NCBI RefSeq assembly: GCF_012933545.1
Contig: NZ_JAADJU010000017.1
Location: 1-64,000, forward strand
DNA from: Rouxiella aceris
Lineage (GTDB): Bacteria > Pseudomonadota > Gammaproteobacteria > Enterobacterales > Enterobacteriaceae
Length of the DNA: 64,000 nucleotides
Direction: 5' to 3'
Below the pieces are notes generated by a model that was not told the origin of the DNA, ran no database searches, and worked only from the letters and a program-made list of their open reading frames with translations. Positions within the stretch are counted from its first letter, which is position 1. Every line of letters starts with the position of its first letter. Position numbers and translations under genes: made by a program. Below, piece by piece: positions 25,081-33,949 of this stretch.

Positions 25081-26073
25081 ATGAACATATTGCCTGCCTT
25101 TCGTCACTCTTCACTATTCAAAACAGGATCACTAACTGCTATGACGCTCTCTGTTGTTCTCGCCAGCTGCAGTGCTCAGGCACTGACGGTATATACTGCC
25201 GGACCAGGTTCGTTGGCCAAAAAACTGGCCGCCGGTTATGAAAAGCAAACCGGCGTCAAAGTGGATGTTTTTCAGGCTACTACCGGCAAAGTAATGGCCC
25301 GCCTCGATGCGGAACAGGCTAATCCCCAGGCGGATGTACTGATTTCGGCCTCCTGGGATACCGCCACCAGTCTGGAAAAACGTGGCTGGCTGCTGGCCTA
25401 CCAAAGCCCGAATGCCGCCCAGGTGCCAGCCGCCTTTAAATCGCCTTACTACGTGGCACAGGGGATTTCGGCACTGGGGATTGTCTGGAATAGCAAAAGT
25501 GCCACGCCGGAACCGAAAGACTGGCGCGATCTGGCACAACCGGCATTTAAAAACCTGGTTACCACCCCCGACCCGTCCCTCTCCGGTGCCTCACTGGATT
25601 TGCTGATCGGTCTGCATAATGCCTACGGCCAACAGGCATGGCAGCTGTTTACCGACTTAAAAACCAACGGCATGATTATGGCCGGTCCCAATGCCCAGGC
25701 ATTAACGCCGGTACTGCAAGGGGCAAAAGCCGCAGTGTTTGGCGCAGTAGATTATGTCGCCTATAACAGCGTTCAGGAAGGTGAAACCATCAAAGTCATT
25801 TTCCCGTCCAGTGGCACGGTGATCGCCCCGCGTCCGATGATGATCCTTAAAAGCAGCAAGCAGCCGGAACAGGCTAAAGCCTTTGTCGACTATGTATTGT
25901 CGGTTGAAGGCCAAAAGTTGGTAGCCGATGCCTGGTTAATGCCGGCGCGCGACGATGTCAATGCGCAACGTCCGCTGTTTAAATCGCTGAAACTGTTACC
26001 TCAGGAAAGCGTCGACAGCAGCGATCGCACTCAGATCCTTGCGCAATTTGCTGCGCTGTTTACCAGCAAGTAA
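25081..26073 (+). CDS. Periplasmic binding protein (type 2) of the ABC importer
   Basis: The 330-residue protein opens with a 34-residue signal region ending VVLASCSAQA before LTVYTAGPGSLAKKL. The segment contains both a lipobox-like LASC and an AQA signal-peptidase I site. The body (VDVFQATTGKVMARLDAE, ADVLISASWDTA, AVFGAVDYVAYNSV) is that of the AfuA/FbpA and 2-aminoethylphosphonate binder family. The two tyrosines in VDYVAYN are spaced differently from the adjacent pair that binds iron in FbpA, so the ligand is uncertain. Confidence 0.85.
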   Translation: MNILPAFRHSSLFKTGSLTAMTLSVVLASCSAQALTVYTAGPGSLAKKLAAGYEKQTGVKVDVFQATTGKVMARLDAEQANPQADVLISASWDTATSLEKRGWLLAYQSPNAAQVPAAFKSPYYVAQGISALGIVWNSKSATPEPKDWRDLAQPAFKNLVTTPDPSLSGASLDLLIGLHNAYGQQAWQLFTDLKTNGMIMAGPNAQALTPVLQGAKAAVFGAVDYVAYNSVQEGETIKVIFPSSGTVIAPRPMMILKSSKQPEQAKAFVDYVLSVEGQKLVADAWLMPARDDVNAQRPLFKSLKLLPQESVDSSDRTQILAQFAALFTSK

Positions 26074-26097
26074 TAGCTGTCTCGCCCGGAGCCTGAA

Positions 26098-27750
26098 ATG
26101 AACAAAAATATGCTGCTGCTGTTTACCGGCGCAGCCCTACTGTTATTGGTGGCCATGCCGATAAGCTTTGTACTGTTGCAGGCGGTATTCCCGCAGCTTA
26201 ACAGCGGCAGCTTTGCGGCGCCCTTTAGCGCCTTTGCCAGACTGTTTGCCGATGCACGCTTTCCCGGGTTATTAACGGGCACGCTGCAACTGGGAACCGG
26301 TGTCGCGCTGGGCAGTGCGCTGCTCGGCATTCCGCTGGGTGCATTACGTGGCTTGTTTGCGTTGCCTTTTGCTGCCCTGTGGGATGCGTTATTTTTGATC
26401 CCCTTTCTATTCCCTCCTTATCTGGCCGCCCTTTCCTGGATGCTGGCGCTGCAGTCTCGCGGTTATGTCGAGCAACTCTCGGCCATCGATCTGAACAACT
26501 TGCTGTTTTCCCTGCCGGGCATGGTGGCAGTGATGACGCTGAATGTCTTTCCGGTAGTCTATTTTGCCGTTTCACGCAGCATGGCTGCCAGCGGCAGTAG
26601 ACTGGCGGACGTCGCTCGGGTACACGGTGCTGGCCCCTGGCGTGCTTTTTGGCGTGTTAGCTTACCGCTGGCCCTGCCAGCGATAGCCTCCAGCCTGTTG
26701 CTGGCCTTTACGCTGGCAATTGAAGAGTATGGCGTCCCCGCCGCGCTGGGTACGCGCAGCGGCATTGCCGTGCTGACCACCGGCATCGAACAAAGGCTGG
26801 CGGACTGGCCGATTGATATGCCCGGTGCTGCCGGGCTTTCGGTAGTCCTGGTGGCCATTGCCTGTGTAGCCTATGCCCTGCAAGGACGTCTGACCGTCGG
26901 CAGTAACGTCGAAACCACTTCCGGCAAGCCGGTACCCGTGGTGCCAAGACCATTGGGCGCGGCCCGCTATCCGGTAATGCTATTGTTTACGCTGGTAGCG
27001 CTGCTGGCGGTAGCAATGCCTCTGGCCTCAATGCTGGTCACCGCCCTGACCCGCACGCTGTCTGGCGGGTTACAGTGGCACAATTTGTCCTTCAGCCATT
27101 TTAGCGCGCTGTTTGATCGACAGGGCGATGCGCTGGCGGCACTGGGTACCAGTCTTGGTCTGGCGCTGGCCACGGCGCTGATTGTCGGCGCGGTCGGCCT
27201 GCTGGCCGCATGGTTGGTGGTGGCACAGCGAGTGCGTTTTGCCCGGGCTATTGACGCGCTGTCATTGTTTCCCGCTGCACTACCGGGGATCGTCGTCGGG
27301 GTTGGATTGATACTCGCCTGGGATCGCCGTTTCTGGCCGCTGACGCCTTATAACACCTGGGGTATATTATTGCTGGCCTACTGTTGCCTGTTGTTGCCCT
27401 ATCCCGTGCGCTACGTTAGCGCTGCGATAAAACAGATTGGCAGCAATCTCGAGGCAGCAGCGCGGGTTCACGGGGCCAGTGCGGCCCAAGGCTTGCGGCT
27501 GATCCTGCTGCCGCTGGTGTGGCCCAGTCTGCTGGCGGCAATGATGATGGTTTTTGCGGTCGCTTCGCGCGAGTTGGTCACCTCACTATTACTGGCACCT
27601 GCCGGGGTAGAAACCGTGTCGGTTTTTGTCTGGCGTCAGTTCGAGCAAGGTTCGGTGGGCGACGGTATGGCGATGGCCAGCCTGGCGGTAATATTGACGC
27701 TGGCGGTAATGTTGACGGCTATCAAGCTGCAAAACCGCCCTGCGCGGTAA
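26098..27750 (+). CDS. ABC importer permease with two fused membrane units
   Basis: The 550-residue protein has about twelve membrane segments and two copies of the permease coupling (EAA) loop: DVARVHGAGPWRAFWRVSLP (about 178-197) and EAAARVHGASAAQGLRLILLP (about 455-475). One polypeptide therefore supplies both halves of the channel, as in FbpB/SfuB-type and some aminoethylphosphonate transporters. It is the last gene of the operon and its stop is three bases from that of the convergent regulator gene. Confidence 0.88.
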   Translation: MNKNMLLLFTGAALLLLVAMPISFVLLQAVFPQLNSGSFAAPFSAFARLFADARFPGLLTGTLQLGTGVALGSALLGIPLGALRGLFALPFAALWDALFLIPFLFPPYLAALSWMLALQSRGYVEQLSAIDLNNLLFSLPGMVAVMTLNVFPVVYFAVSRSMAASGSRLADVARVHGAGPWRAFWRVSLPLALPAIASSLLLAFTLAIEEYGVPAALGTRSGIAVLTTGIEQRLADWPIDMPGAAGLSVVLVAIACVAYALQGRLTVGSNVETTSGKPVPVVPRPLGAARYPVMLLFTLVALLAVAMPLASMLVTALTRTLSGGLQWHNLSFSHFSALFDRQGDALAALGTSLGLALATALIVGAVGLLAAWLVVAQRVRFARAIDALSLFPAALPGIVVGVGLILAWDRRFWPLTPYNTWGILLLAYCCLLLPYPVRYVSAAIKQIGSNLEAAARVHGASAAQGLRLILLPLVWPSLLAAMMMVFAVASRELVTSLLLAPAGVETVSVFVWRQFEQGSVGDGMAMASLAVILTLAVMLTAIKLQNRPAR

Positions 27751-27753
27751 ATA

Positions 27754-28605
27754 TCAGGTTATTTTTGACACCGCCAGACGTGCTGGTGCGGCGGTAGAAA
27801 GCAACTCGCGAACCACGGTTTTGTCATACTCGGTGGCCGGATTGTAGACCACCATACTCAAATGGGGGCTGCCATCGACGGCAAAGGAGGAGTAATCCAG
27901 ATGAATAATGCCCCGGGTAGCATGATAGATCGCCTTACGTCCTTCGCCATGGTTGCTGACGTCCTGATCGAGCCACAGCTCACGAAACTGCGGGCTTAGC
28001 GCACTTAATTCGTCGACCAAGGCCTGGATTGAACTGCTCATGCCCGCTCGGGCGGTTTCGGTGCGGAAAGTGGCAACCACAAAACGTGCCACCTTATCCC
28101 AGTCCGGCATACTGGCCTGTTTGCGCGGATTGCTAAACAGCATGCGTAAAATATTGCGCTGCGCCACCGGCATGCTGGCATAGTCTGCCATCACCAATGC
28201 TGCCGCACGATTCCATGCCACCACCGTCCAGTCCGGCGTTTTGATAAAAGCCGGGATAGTCTCCATGGCGTCCAGCAAGCGCTGTAACTGCGGGGAGACG
28301 GTCATTTCCGGCTGATTCTGCAGTTGCGGCAGACGGTTTTGCGCCAGCAAAAACAGATAATCGCGCTCAACCTCGCTTAATACCAACGCCTGTGCCAGCC
28401 GCTCCAGCACCTCGCTTGACGGCGCGCCTTCGCGACCCTGTTCAAGCCAGGTATACCAGGTAGTGCTGACATTAGCGCGCAGCGCCACCTCTTCACGACG
28501 CAGGCCCGGCGTACGGCGGCGCGTCATGGAGTAGCCGAGACTGGCGGCATCGAGCTTGCTGCGGCGATCTTTAAGATAGTTTCCCAGCAGATTCTGATCT
28601 GACAT
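27754..28605 (-). CDS. MmyB-type helix-turn-helix regulator
   Basis: Start taken at ATG 28605 (MSDQNLLGNYLKDRRSKL); the frame also holds an ATG at 28632. The 283-residue protein has an Xre-type helix-turn-helix (RRTPGLRREEVALRANVSTTW, about 28-48) and the C-terminal MmyB-like ligand domain (FIKTPDWTVVAWNRAAALV, about 117-135). Members of this family are often encoded next to and divergent from short-chain dehydrogenases that they control, exactly as here. Confidence 0.88.
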   Translation of the reverse strand: MSDQNLLGNYLKDRRSKLDAASLGYSMTRRRTPGLRREEVALRANVSTTWYTWLEQGREGAPSSEVLERLAQALVLSEVERDYLFLLAQNRLPQLQNQPEMTVSPQLQRLLDAMETIPAFIKTPDWTVVAWNRAAALVMADYASMPVAQRNILRMLFSNPRKQASMPDWDKVARFVVATFRTETARAGMSSSIQALVDELSALSPQFRELWLDQDVSNHGEGRKAIYHATRGIIHLDYSSFAVDGSPHLSMVVYNPATEYDKTVVRELLSTAAPARLAVSKIT

Positions 28606-28631
28606 TGTTAACCTGTTTACCCTATTAGTCA

Positions 28632-28645
28632 TTATACCCGTATAA
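28632..28645. promoter_or_regulatory. Palindrome between the MmyB-type regulator and the SDR gene
   Basis: TTATAC-CC-GTATAA, a perfect inverted repeat with a 2-base centre, 27 bases before the regulator start and 73 bases before the SDR start. A likely operator for divergent control, though it could also contain a -10 element. Confidence 0.5.
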
Positions 28646-28717
28646 CGTCACGTCTTTTCCGGGGGACAAACTCGTCTATAACATAGCTAACTCACCCAAC
28701 CCAAGAGGATATTTCTT

Positions 28718-29611
28718 ATGCGCGTATTTGTCACCGGAGCAACAGGTTTTATTGGTTCAGCGGTGGTACAAGAGCTGATTGGTGCCGGGCATCAGGTGGT
28801 GGGGCTTGCGCGCTCGGCCACCGCTGTTGCCGCCTTGCAAGCAGCGGGGGCCGAAGCCCTTAGCGGCAGTCTCGATGATCTGGCCAGCCTGCAGCAAGGA
28901 GCCAGAGAGGCCGATGGTGTGATCCATACGGCTTTCGTTCACGATTTTACGCAATTTGCAGCGAGCTGTCAGACGGATATTCAGGCCATTACCGCTATGG
29001 GTGATGCGCTGGCAGGCAGCAATAAGCCCCTGCTGATCACTTCCGGTATTGGTCTATTGCGACAGGGGCGTCTCGGTACAGAGCGCGATGCAGTGGATAT
29101 GCAGTCAGCGGGCCAATTGCGTGCGCCATCTGAACCGCTGACTCTGGCACTGGCGGCGCGTGGCGTACGCGCGTCAATTATTCGCTTGCCGCCATCGGTC
29201 CACGGCGATGGCGATCACGGCTTTGTCCCTGCGCTGATCGCCATTGCCAGACAGCAAGGCGTGTCGGGTTATATTGGCGATGGCAACAACCATTGGCCAG
29301 CGGTACACCGGCTCGACGCAGCAAAATTGTATCGTCTGGCCCTGGAACAGGCCCCCGCCGGGTCAGTGTTCCACGGTGTGGCGGAGCAAGGTATCGCCAC
29401 CCGCGAGATTGCACAAGTTATCGGTCAACAGCTTAATTTACCGGTGACTTCGGTGGCAGCCGAACGTGCTGCTGAGCATTTCACCTGGTTGGCACATTTT
29501 TTTGCCATGGACGTTCCCGCTTCCAGTTCGCTGACTCGCTCGCGCCTTGGCTGGGAAACAGCGCAGCCCACGCTATTGCAAGATCTGCAACAGGGGCATT
29601 ATTTCGATTAA
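28718..29611 (+). CDS. NAD(P)-binding SDR / NAD-dependent epimerase-like protein
   Basis: The 297-residue protein opens MRVFVTGATGFIGSAVVQEL with the TGxxGxxG motif of extended SDRs. The usual YxxxK is not evident; the region reads LTLALAARGVRASIIRLPPSVHG, as in the atypical SDR5-like group. AGAGGATATTTCTT precedes the ATG. It is divergent from the MmyB-type regulator. The substrate is unknown. Confidence 0.85.
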   Translation: MRVFVTGATGFIGSAVVQELIGAGHQVVGLARSATAVAALQAAGAEALSGSLDDLASLQQGAREADGVIHTAFVHDFTQFAASCQTDIQAITAMGDALAGSNKPLLITSGIGLLRQGRLGTERDAVDMQSAGQLRAPSEPLTLALAARGVRASIIRLPPSVHGDGDHGFVPALIAIARQQGVSGYIGDGNNHWPAVHRLDAAKLYRLALEQAPAGSVFHGVAEQGIATREIAQVIGQQLNLPVTSVAAERAAEHFTWLAHFFAMDVPASSSLTRSRLGWETAQPTLLQDLQQGHYFD

Positions 29612-29864
29612 TTCCGGCGATCCCCCCATCACAACACCGCCCCGATACGGGCGGTGCTCACCAATAAACCGACAAAATGCTGCCCGGTAATCTGTTGATA
29701 AATGACCCCGCCACGCCAATAGATAAATAATATTAAACTATTTGATTTTAATGTTATTTCCCGGTTTTTATTCGCATTGCGATTGCCGATTTTTTACCCT
29801 ATCTTGGTGATTCTACAGGGTTCAGAAACTTCAGCAGCCGGAGAAGTTTTATACCGGGCATCAG
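29612..29864 (+). other. Intergenic region with a GC-rich hairpin after the SDR gene
   Basis: CACCGCCC (29635-29642) pairs with GGGCGGTG (29649-29656) around CGATAC. There is no T run behind it, so it is only a possible terminator. The rest is AT-rich and should hold the promoter of the kinase-like gene. No riboswitch was recognised. Confidence 0.45.
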
Positions 29865-30746
29865 GTGGGAGCGATCTTATTGCAAGCAGAATATTTTGTC
29901 GGCATCGATGCCGGAAGTTACCAGTGCCGGGTACGACTGACAGACCGTCAGGGTAATGAACTGGCCAATAGCTGCGTCAAAACAACCCCGCTGGCGCTCG
30001 ATTCTTCTGCAGCCATAACAGCGGCATTAACCGCCGTGGAGCAGGCCTTTACTCATGCCGGCTTATCGCTGGATGCCCAATGTCAGGCTTCGGCAGCCTT
30101 TGGCTTTGCTGGCTGCCATATTGGCCGCATTCGCCAACAGGCACAGGCCTGGCCGATGCCTTTTATGCAACATCGCGTAGTCTCTGACCTCGAGGTAGCC
30201 TGTCTGGGCGCGCACACTGGTCAATGTGGCGGTGTGCTTATTGTCGGCACCGGCAGTCAGGGCACCGCCTTTGACGGCCAACAATTTCATTCGCTGGGTG
30301 GCTGGGGATTTGCCCTTGCCGACCAAGGGTCCGGCGCGCAACTGGGACGCACTGCATTACGACTGGCCCTCTCTTGCCATCAGGGCCTCACCACGCATAC
30401 GCCGCTGACCCAGGCATTAATGGCGCAGTTTGAACAGGATGCCGAACGTATGCAGCTGTGGGCAAGTACCGCGACGCCCAGCCAATGGGCAAGCTTCTCG
30501 CCGCTAATCTTTGACTATGCCGCCAGGCAGGATAACCTTGCCCTGCAATTGATTGATCAGCTTGCCGCCGATATCGACGACCTGCTGGCTTTTTTAATCA
30601 ATCGCAGCCAGCAAGGCAAAGTCAGCCTGCTCGGTGGCATTGCCAATCCTATTACGCCTTATCTGTCCCCCAATTCGCGGCGGCGACTGAGAAAACCGCT
30701 GGGGGATGTGCTGCAAGGTGCCTTGCTGCTGGCCAGGCGCGACTAA
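29865..30746 (+). CDS. N-acetylglucosamine kinase-like protein (BadF/BadG family)
   Basis: Sugar kinase of the actin-like ATPase fold. Motifs: phosphate 1 YFVGIDAGSYQCRVRLTD (about 10-27), VVSDLEVACLGAH (about 106), phosphate 2 VLIVGTGSQGTAF (about 125) and GGWGFALADQGSGAQLGR (about 145-162), as in bacterial GspK/NagK-like kinases. Start is GTG 29865 or, with a better ribosome site (GGGAG 8 bases away), TTG 29880. It ends one base from the convergent xdhC. The substrate may be an amino sugar; no transporter or hydrolase lies beside it. Confidence 0.8.
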   Translation: MGAILLQAEYFVGIDAGSYQCRVRLTDRQGNELANSCVKTTPLALDSSAAITAALTAVEQAFTHAGLSLDAQCQASAAFGFAGCHIGRIRQQAQAWPMPFMQHRVVSDLEVACLGAHTGQCGGVLIVGTGSQGTAFDGQQFHSLGGWGFALADQGSGAQLGRTALRLALSCHQGLTTHTPLTQALMAQFEQDAERMQLWASTATPSQWASFSPLIFDYAARQDNLALQLIDQLAADIDDLLAFLINRSQQGKVSLLGGIANPITPYLSPNSRRRLRKPLGDVLQGALLLARRD

Positions 30747-30747
30747 T

Positions 30748-31533
30748 TTACAACGGATTAGGGTCTGATCCATAAGCAGCGATAAACTCACCGGCTATCG
30801 CCACGGCGATTTCGGCTGGCAGTTTACCTTTCACATCAGGCAGTCCCACCGGGCAACGCATTTTATCCAGAGTTCCTTGTGGAATACCCTTGCCCGCCAG
30901 GCGATATTCAAAGCGTTTACGCTTGGTCAGCGAGCCGATCAGGCCAAAGTAGCTGAAATCATTACGCCGTAAAATCTTTTCACTTAACAGCAGGTCCAAC
31001 TGATGGTCGTGCGTTAACACCATAAAATAGCTGCCTGCGGGCATTTGCTGTACGGTGGCGGCAGGATCTTCATCGCTAATGCAACTGATCTGCGGATCAA
31101 CCTGTGGAGGAAAGGCGCTGGCGCGAGAGTCAACCCAATATATGCGACAAGGCAAGGTAGCCAAAATGGCGATCAACGCCCGCCCGACATGGCCCGCGCC
31201 GTAGACAACCACCACTGGCTGTTGCTGGCACAGCGGCTCCAAAAGCACCGTGGCTACCCCACCACAGCATTGGCCGAGACGTGCGCCAAGATTAAAACGC
31301 TCAAGGCGACTTTGCTGTGCCTGCGCTTGCAGCATTTCCCGCGCAATAGCGATCGCCTGATACTCAAGATTACCGCCACCGAGCGTAAAATATTGTTGGT
31401 CGGCGGTCACCACCATTTTGCAGCCGCTGTTGCGCGGCGTCGAACCCTGATGTTCAACCAGAGTCAGCAGCACACAGGAGGTTCTTTGCTGGTGCAACTG
31501 AGCAAGTTGGCTAATCCATTCATCGTTGCGCAT
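30748..31533 (-). CDS. xdhC: Xanthine dehydrogenase accessory protein XdhC
   Basis: XdhC binds the molybdenum cofactor, helps its sulfuration and inserts it into XdhB. The 261-residue protein has the N-terminal XdhC/CoxI domain with GSTPRNSGCKMVV, GGGNLEYQAI and the cysteine pair LGQCCGGVATV (about 91-101), and a C-terminal Rossmann domain starting VVVYGAGHVGRAL (about 109). GGAGGTCAT precedes the ATG. It is the last gene of xdhABC on this strand, 13 bases after xdhB. Confidence 0.93.
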   Translation of the reverse strand: MRNDEWISQLAQLHQQRTSCVLLTLVEHQGSTPRNSGCKMVVTADQQYFTLGGGNLEYQAIAIAREMLQAQAQQSRLERFNLGARLGQCCGGVATVLLEPLCQQQPVVVVYGAGHVGRALIAILATLPCRIYWVDSRASAFPPQVDPQISCISDEDPAATVQQMPAGSYFMVLTHDHQLDLLLSEKILRRNDFSYFGLIGSLTKRKRFEYRLAGKGIPQGTLDKMRCPVGLPDVKGKLPAEIAVAIAGEFIAAYGSDPNPL

Positions 31534-31546
31534 ATGACCTCCGGCG

Positions 31547-33949
31547 TTAGCTCAGACTAAGGGACGTGGTGTGAGTGACAGTGTCACTCATCGCCAACCG
31601 TTGTTGCTGAATCTGCATCACGCCGCGTAGCACCCGTTCCGGGGTGGCCGGGGCATCAAGTTGTGGCTGTAGCTGATAATCCCCCAGGCTGGCAATGGCG
31701 TCTTTCAATGCGCACCAGACGGAAATCCCCAGCATAAATGGCGGTTCACCGACGGCTTTGGAGTGAAAGACGGTCTCTTCCGGGTTCTTGCGGTTTTCAA
31801 CCAGCTTAACGCGCAAATCTTGCGGTACATCGCCGATAGCCGGAATTTTATAGCCAGCCGGACCACTGGTTTGTAACTTGCCATCCTCCCCCCACACCAA
31901 CTCTTCCGTGGTTAACCAGCCCATACCCTGCACAAAACCGCCCTCCACCTGACCAATATCAATAGCAGGATTCAGTGAGTCTCCGACATCATGCAGAATA
32001 TCGGCGCGCAGGAGTTTGTACTCTCCGGTCAGGGTATCGATCAGCACCTCGGCGCAGGCCGCACCGTAGGAAAAATAGTAAAAAGGATGGCCTGCTGCCT
32101 TGCTGCGATCGTAAAAAATTTTTGGCGTGCGATAAAAACCGGTACTCGAAAGCGGCACCTGATTTAACCAGGCCTCCTGTACCACCTGCTGAAAACTGAA
32201 ATACTGTTGTTTTACCCGTACCTGACCGTTACTAAAGGCGATATCCGCCGCCTGCGCCTGATAATTGTGCATCAGCATGGCGACCAGTCGCGCTTTAATG
32301 ATTTCTGCGGCGTTTTGCGCCGCCTTGCCATTAAGGTCGGCACCGGATGACGCCGCCGTGGGTGAGGTATTGGGCACTTTGCCGGTATCGGTGGCGGTGA
32401 TTTGGATCTGTGACAAGGGCACCTGAAATACCTCTGCCACCACCTGCGCTACTTTGGTATTTAGTCCCTGGCCCATTTCTGTGCCGCCGTGGTTTAACTG
32501 GATACTGCCGTCGGTATAGACCAGCACCAGCGCCCCGGCCTGATTAAGAAAACTGGCCGTAAAGGAGATGCCAAATTTCACCGGCGTCAATGCCAGTCCC
32601 TTTTTCAGATAGGGGCTGAGCTGATTAAATTGCCGGATCGCCGCCCGGCGCGCCTGGTAATCGGCGCTGCGTTCAAGATCGTCGGTCATTTCATGCAGCA
32701 GATTTTGTTCAACGGTTTGATAGTAATGGGTGATATTGCGCCCCTCACCGCCGTAATAGTTTTCTTTGCGCACCGTCAGGGGATCAAGACCCAGTTGCCG
32801 GGCAATATGATCGATAATATGCTCAATGGCCACCATGCCCTGTGGGCCACCGAAACCGCGATAGGCGGTATTGGAAGCAATATGGGTTTTACAGCGATAA
32901 CCGGTAATGGTCGCGTCACCGAGATAATAGGCGTTATCCGCATGAAACATGGCGCGGTCGACAATGGAACCCGAGAGATCGAGAGAATAACCGCAGTTGG
33001 CCGCCAGGGTGATCTCAATGCCCTGTAATCTGCCGCGCGCGTTATAACCCACGTCGTAGCTGACATAAAAAGGGTGGCGTTTGCCGGTGATCATCATGTC
33101 ATCCTGACGCGAGAGCCGCATTTTTGCCGGTCTACCGGTAATATGCGCCGCCAGTGCTGCCAGACAGGCGGTGCCTGCCGCCTGCGTCTCTTTACCACCG
33201 AAACCGCCGCCCATGCGGCGCATATCAACCACCACTTTGTGCATCGGTAAAGCCAGTACCGAAGCCACCAGTTTTTGCACCTCGGTGGGATGCTGGGTAG
33301 AGCTATAAATCAATACCGCGCCATCCTCGCCCGGCATCGCCGAGGCGATCTGCGTTTCCAGATAAAAATGCTCCTGGCCGCCAATCTCCAACTCCCCTTG
33401 CAGACGATAAGGGGCTTGTGCCAACGCGGCGGCGGAGTCACCACGCTTATGCTGATGCGGTGCCTCGACCCAATACTGTTCGGCCAACGCCTGTTTAACG
33501 CTTAATACGGCCGCCAGCGGACGATAGCTAATCACCGCCGCCGCTGCCGCCAGTCGCGCCGCCTCCGGCGTGGTGGCGGCCACCACCAACAACACCTGGC
33601 CGTAATACTCGATGGTGTCCTGCGCCAGCAAAGGGTCGCCGCTCGTTAACGGAGCAATATCGCCATCGCCCGGCACATCGGCGGCGGTGATCACTTTCAC
33701 TACCCCAGGAATGGCGTAGCAAGGAGTGATATCTATTTGTAACTGGTCGGCATGGGCAACATCACTTAAGCGCGGCACCAGATGCAGTTGATTGGGAAAC
33801 TCCAGCCGATCGTCGATATACAGCGCTTCTCCGCTGACATGTTTGTCTGCGCTTTCGTGGCGCATACTTTTGCCGACGCCACTGGTTAAACCGGCGCGAA
33901 AACGCTCGGCCATCTCTTGCTGTGAGGCGATTATCTGAGATTTAGACAT
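31547..33949 (-). CDS. xdhB: Xanthine dehydrogenase molybdenum-binding subunit XdhB
   Basis: Hydroxylates hypoxanthine and xanthine towards urate at the molybdopterin centre. The 800-residue subunit contains the ferredoxin-like N-terminal domain (SADKHVSGEALYIDD), GGGFGGKETQ (about 246-255), AYRGFGGPQG with the substrate arginine (about 360), TEMGQGLNTKVAQV (about 490) and the catalytic glutamate in KAVGEPPFMLGIS (about 738). It resembles the bacterial two-subunit enzymes of the Rhodobacter type. The start overlaps the xdhA stop by eight bases. Confidence 0.95.
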   Translation of the reverse strand: MSKSQIIASQQEMAERFRAGLTSGVGKSMRHESADKHVSGEALYIDDRLEFPNQLHLVPRLSDVAHADQLQIDITPCYAIPGVVKVITAADVPGDGDIAPLTSGDPLLAQDTIEYYGQVLLVVAATTPEAARLAAAAAVISYRPLAAVLSVKQALAEQYWVEAPHQHKRGDSAAALAQAPYRLQGELEIGGQEHFYLETQIASAMPGEDGAVLIYSSTQHPTEVQKLVASVLALPMHKVVVDMRRMGGGFGGKETQAAGTACLAALAAHITGRPAKMRLSRQDDMMITGKRHPFYVSYDVGYNARGRLQGIEITLAANCGYSLDLSGSIVDRAMFHADNAYYLGDATITGYRCKTHIASNTAYRGFGGPQGMVAIEHIIDHIARQLGLDPLTVRKENYYGGEGRNITHYYQTVEQNLLHEMTDDLERSADYQARRAAIRQFNQLSPYLKKGLALTPVKFGISFTASFLNQAGALVLVYTDGSIQLNHGGTEMGQGLNTKVAQVVAEVFQVPLSQIQITATDTGKVPNTSPTAASSGADLNGKAAQNAAEIIKARLVAMLMHNYQAQAADIAFSNGQVRVKQQYFSFQQVVQEAWLNQVPLSSTGFYRTPKIFYDRSKAAGHPFYYFSYGAACAEVLIDTLTGEYKLLRADILHDVGDSLNPAIDIGQVEGGFVQGMGWLTTEELVWGEDGKLQTSGPAGYKIPAIGDVPQDLRVKLVENRKNPEETVFHSKAVGEPPFMLGISVWCALKDAIASLGDYQLQPQLDAPATPERVLRGVMQIQQQRLAMSDTVTHTTSLSLS

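Noticed and set aside
29660..29860. Possible riboswitch before the kinase-like gene
   Set aside because: No conserved core of any known riboswitch class could be matched, only AT-rich sequence and one GC-rich hairpin near the SDR stop.
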